Source of the DNA: Nocardia transvalensis
GTDB taxonomy: Bacteria; Actinomycetota; Actinomycetes; Mycobacteriales; Mycobacteriaceae
Direction: 5' to 3'
DNA length: 64,000 nucleotides
Assembly (NCBI RefSeq): GCF_015477765.1
Contig: NZ_JADLQQ010000002.1
Span: 682,001-746,000, forward strand
Every line of letters starts with the position of its first letter. Position 1 is the first letter of the stretch. The notes beneath the pieces were generated by a model. It had not been told where the DNA came from and did not search any database. It saw only the letters and a list, made by a program, of their open reading frames with translations. The position numbers and the translations under genes were made by a program. Shown in pieces: positions 61,737-64,000 of this stretch.

Positions 61737-62771
61737 GTGGAGGCATTGGTCCTGCGGCTGTCGCAGTTGGATTCGGAAGCCGAAGGGGCACTTCGGGTTG
61801 TGATGTTCTATGACACGTTGATGCGGCGGCGGGTGGATCTTGCGGCGCTGGCTCGCGCTTCGGCGGGGCTGGCCGAGTGTGTGGCCGGGATTCGGCTGCA
61901 CGGCAACGGGCAGGCGATTCGTCGCGCACCCGACGGCGAGCAGGCCTCCGCGGCGCCGAGTGCCGCGTCCACCACGGCGCCGATCACCCTCGACGACGAG
62001 GAGATCGGCACGGTGTGGCTGGAGCGGACCGGTCCGGTGCGCTCGCTGGACGACGTGCTGCTGGATCGGCTCGCCATCGCCGTCGCGGCGGTCGTGGAGC
62101 GCTACGGCCCGGCCCGCACCACGATGGCCGACCCGGCCCTGGTGGAACTGGTGATCAGCGCCGAGGGCGACGACGCGGCCAGGGAGCGGGCGCTGCGGCT
62201 GCTGGGTTTCGCCGCCGATCTGCCGGTGCGCGTCGTCGCGGTCCGCTCGCAGCCGGCGCTGGACCGGATCGGCGCGCTGATCTGCCCGAACCGTCCGGTG
62301 AAAGCGGCACCGGTCGCCGATGTGGGCGTCATCCTGGCGACCACCGTGGACGCGGACCGATTTCCGGCCGGTGTCCACGCAGGTATCGGCGCCGCCGACA
62401 ACCCCGGCCGTTCCTGGCGCCAGGCCCGCACGGCCCTGCGCTTCACCACCGCGCACCAGCCGATCGTCCACTACGACAACCTGGGTGCGTTGGCGCTGCT
62501 GGCCCACGTGCCCCGAGACGCGGCGCGCGACAACGCCGATGTCGGCGGGATCGCCCGAATCGCCGCCGACCCAGAGGATCTCGACACTCTGGACGCCTAC
62601 TGCACCACCGGCTCCCTGCGCCGCGCCGCCGAGATCCTCCACCTGCACCACAGCAGCGTCGCCCGCCGCTTGGACCATCTCGGAAAAACCTTGGGCCTCG
62701 ACCTCACCGAGCCCGCCGGCCTGATCCGGGCCAGGCTGGCCCTCACCACCTGGCGGCTCCTCGAGGCCTGA
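61737..62771 (+). CDS. PucR-type transcriptional regulator
   Basis: Regulator of 344 residues. The C-terminal ~60 residues are the PucR helix-turn-helix (LDTLDAYCTTGSLRRAAEILHLHHSSVARRLDHLGKTLGLDLTEPAGLIRARLALTTWRLLE). The middle has a GGDEF-like/PucR second domain (AGIGAADNPGRSWRQARTALRFTTAHQPIVHYDNLGALALLAHVP), and the N-terminal part is a sensor-like segment. PucR-type proteins control purine, amino-acid or other catabolic genes. It starts with GTG at 61737, 27 bases after the ATPase stop, and might respond to metal or redox state here. That link is only positional. Confidence 0.88.
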   Translation: MEALVLRLSQLDSEAEGALRVVMFYDTLMRRRVDLAALARASAGLAECVAGIRLHGNGQAIRRAPDGEQASAAPSAASTTAPITLDDEEIGTVWLERTGPVRSLDDVLLDRLAIAVAAVVERYGPARTTMADPALVELVISAEGDDAARERALRLLGFAADLPVRVVAVRSQPALDRIGALICPNRPVKAAPVADVGVILATTVDADRFPAGVHAGIGAADNPGRSWRQARTALRFTTAHQPIVHYDNLGALALLAHVPRDAARDNADVGGIARIAADPEDLDTLDAYCTTGSLRRAAEILHLHHSSVARRLDHLGKTLGLDLTEPAGLIRARLALTTWRLLEA

Positions 62772-62775
62772 TCCG

Positions 62776-64000
62776 TCAGCGGCGGCTGCGGCCCAGTTCG
62801 GCGAGCATGGCGTTGTAGGCGGTCAGTTCGTCGTCGTCGGGGTAGGTGTCCTGGTGACGGTCGCTGCGGGCAGCGACGCGGCGGTCCTGGCGGGCCCACT
62901 GCGACAGCAGGGCGCCGACCACCAGCAGGACCGGGATTTCCCCGGAGATCCAGGCGAGGCTGCCGCCGACCTTCTGGTCGGAGAACAGATCGTGCATCCA
63001 GCCCAGTTGCAGCTGCGGGTAGTAGTCGCCGCCGACGAGGGTTTCCATCGACATGACCGCGACGCCGAAGAAGGCGTGGAAGGGCATGATCGCGAACAGC
63101 ATTCCGAGCCGGCCCAGATGCGGCAGGCGCCGCGGGCCCGGGTCGATGCCGATGATCGCCCAGTAATACAGGTAGCCGGTGATGAGGAAGTGCACGTTCA
63201 TCAGCAGGTGGCCCCAGTGGAAGCGGATCAGTTGATCGAACAGCGGGGTGAAATACAGCCCGTAGAGCGAGATCACGAAAACGGCCAGCGCCACAATGGG
63301 ATTGCTGAGAATGCGGGTGAACCGTGAATGCATCAGCGACTGCGCCCATTCCCGCGGCCCGGGCGGGCGGCCGCGACCGGCGGGGGAGACCGCCCGCAGC
63401 AGCAGGGTCACCGGGCCGCCCAGCACCAGCAGCACCGGAATGAACATGTTCAACGCCATGTGGACGCCCATATGCGCGCTGAACATGCCATAGCTGTAGG
63501 CGCCGACCCCCGACGAGGTCACCAGCAGCAGCGCCAGGCACCCGGCCAGCCACGACAGGGTCCGCCACCGCGACCAGTCGTCGCCGCGGCGGCGCAACCG
63601 CAGCACCCCGGCCGCATACAGCAACGCCGCGGCGATCGCGGCCGACCCGAGCACCACATCGAAGCGCCACAGCGTCACCAACCGCCACACGTCCGGCGGC
63701 TGCGGCAGATCGAAGCCGAGGAACACCTGCTGGGCGGTGAAGGTGCGGCGCGCGAACGCCGGTGCCGGCTGCACCGCCATCGCCACCGACAGTGCCAGCC
63801 AGACGATTTCGCTCGCCACCGCCCCCACCAGCAGCCCGCGCCGCGTCCGCGCGGGTATGCGGCCGAGCGCCCACGCCAGCACCGCGTGCCCGGCCAGCAC
63901 CAGCGCCGCACCGGCGCCGAGCCAGCCGTACACGCCGCCGAAGGTCGAGGGCGGTGTGAGGATCGCGACGAGGATGGCCACGGTGGGAATCAGCACCGCC
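62776..64000 (-). CDS. ctaG: CopD/CtaG-type cytochrome c oxidase assembly protein (partial)
   Basis: Membrane protein cut by the right window edge, at least 408 residues; the N-terminal part is outside. The visible N-terminal region (about 130 residues, several TM segments) fits the end of a CopD-like domain, and the remainder is a CtaG domain: YSYGMFSAHMGVHMALNMFIPVLLVLGGPVTLLLRA, with the conserved H-M-x-x-H-M pattern, and LLMNVHFLITGYLYYWAIIGIDP and FHAFFGVAVMSMETLVGGDYYPQLQLGW. CtaG proteins help insert copper into cytochrome oxidase. M. tuberculosis Rv0102, next to the isonitrile genes, has the same CopD-CtaG layout. It is convergent with the PucR gene. Confidence 0.9.
   Translation of the reverse strand, partial: AVLIPTVAILVAILTPPSTFGGVYGWLGAGAALVLAGHAVLAWALGRIPARTRRGLLVGAVASEIVWLALSVAMAVQPAPAFARRTFTAQQVFLGFDLPQPPDVWRLVTLWRFDVVLGSAAIAAALLYAAGVLRLRRRGDDWSRWRTLSWLAGCLALLLVTSSGVGAYSYGMFSAHMGVHMALNMFIPVLLVLGGPVTLLLRAVSPAGRGRPPGPREWAQSLMHSRFTRILSNPIVALAVFVISLYGLYFTPLFDQLIRFHWGHLLMNVHFLITGYLYYWAIIGIDPGPRRLPHLGRLGMLFAIMPFHAFFGVAVMSMETLVGGDYYPQLQLGWMHDLFSDQKVGGSLAWISGEIPVLLVVGALLSQWARQDRRVAARSDRHQDTYPDDDELTAYNAMLAELGRSRR

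Noticed and set aside
58671..62678. Very long minus-strand frame of about 1335 codons
   Set aside because: It is antisense to the anti-sigma, ATPase and PucR genes, all with clear motifs, and is a by-product of high GC content.

Overview
The window is very GC-rich, densely coded, and uses many GTG starts and ATGA/GTGA stop-start overlaps. It carries a DevR/DevS-type two-component pair, an F420-type LLM oxidoreductase and a locus that matches the Mycobacterium tuberculosis Rv0092-Rv0103 neighbourhood. This points to a mycolic-acid actinobacterium, most likely Nocardia or a close relative. The genus is an inference; no rRNA or tRNA gene was seen.

Region 1 (1-15.4 kb) is housekeeping and secreted functions: the end of L-serine dehydratase, a TRAP-TAXI importer, an LD-carboxypeptidase-like S66 peptidase, and an AraC regulator divergent from a Rieske/small protein/amidohydrolase operon. 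It is followed by secreted proteins: an S15 peptidase, an M64 peptidase, a DUF4142-like protein, a lipase and an M1 peptidase.

Region 2 (15.5-34.7 kb, all minus strand) is a complete-looking contractile phage-tail-like injection system without head, terminase, portal or integrase genes. Transcription order is: SARP-type regulator, GH25-type lysin, a 272-aa protein, a 48-aa protein, sheath, tube, a 56-aa protein, a 515-aa and an 895-aa protein in the slot where phages keep the tape measure, two small hub-region proteins, VgrG-like spike, PAAR-like tip, gp25, baseplate J, a 1316-aa LamG/beta-propeller protein and two further accessory proteins. The 895-aa protein ends in a domain that looks like a polymorphic toxin. 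The 56-, 515- and 895-aa proteins appear to share a short N-terminal module, a possible loading or docking signal. No AAA+ ATPase, usual in extracellular contractile injection systems, was found.

Region 3 (34.8-45.9 kb) is mixed: a MarR regulator with a divergent membrane protein and tandem operators, an amino-acid permease, a methyltransferase, CsbD and SRPBCC stress genes, DevS/DevR, two tandem RNHCP-domain proteins, a HelD remnant with a large internal deletion, an LLM oxidoreductase, and an XRE-cupin regulator divergent from a YbaK-like deacylase across a tandem operator.

Region 4 (45.9-64 kb) has a metal theme. A FecBCD-type metallophore importer is divergent from an operon matching the isonitrile lipopeptide (chalkophore) genes: ScoE-type dioxygenase, FcoT/ScoD, FadD10-type ligase and acyl carrier protein. 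In place of the usual multidomain NRPS there is one free-standing condensation domain. Farther on are a SigC-like sigma factor with a divergent zinc-finger anti-sigma protein, a CopA/CtpA-type P-type ATPase, a PucR-type regulator and a CopD/CtaG-type copper/cytochrome oxidase assembly protein cut by the window edge. A working model is that the isonitrile product scavenges copper, the ABC importer retrieves the complex, and the ATPase and CtaG deliver copper to the terminal oxidase. The metal and the product structure are inferred.
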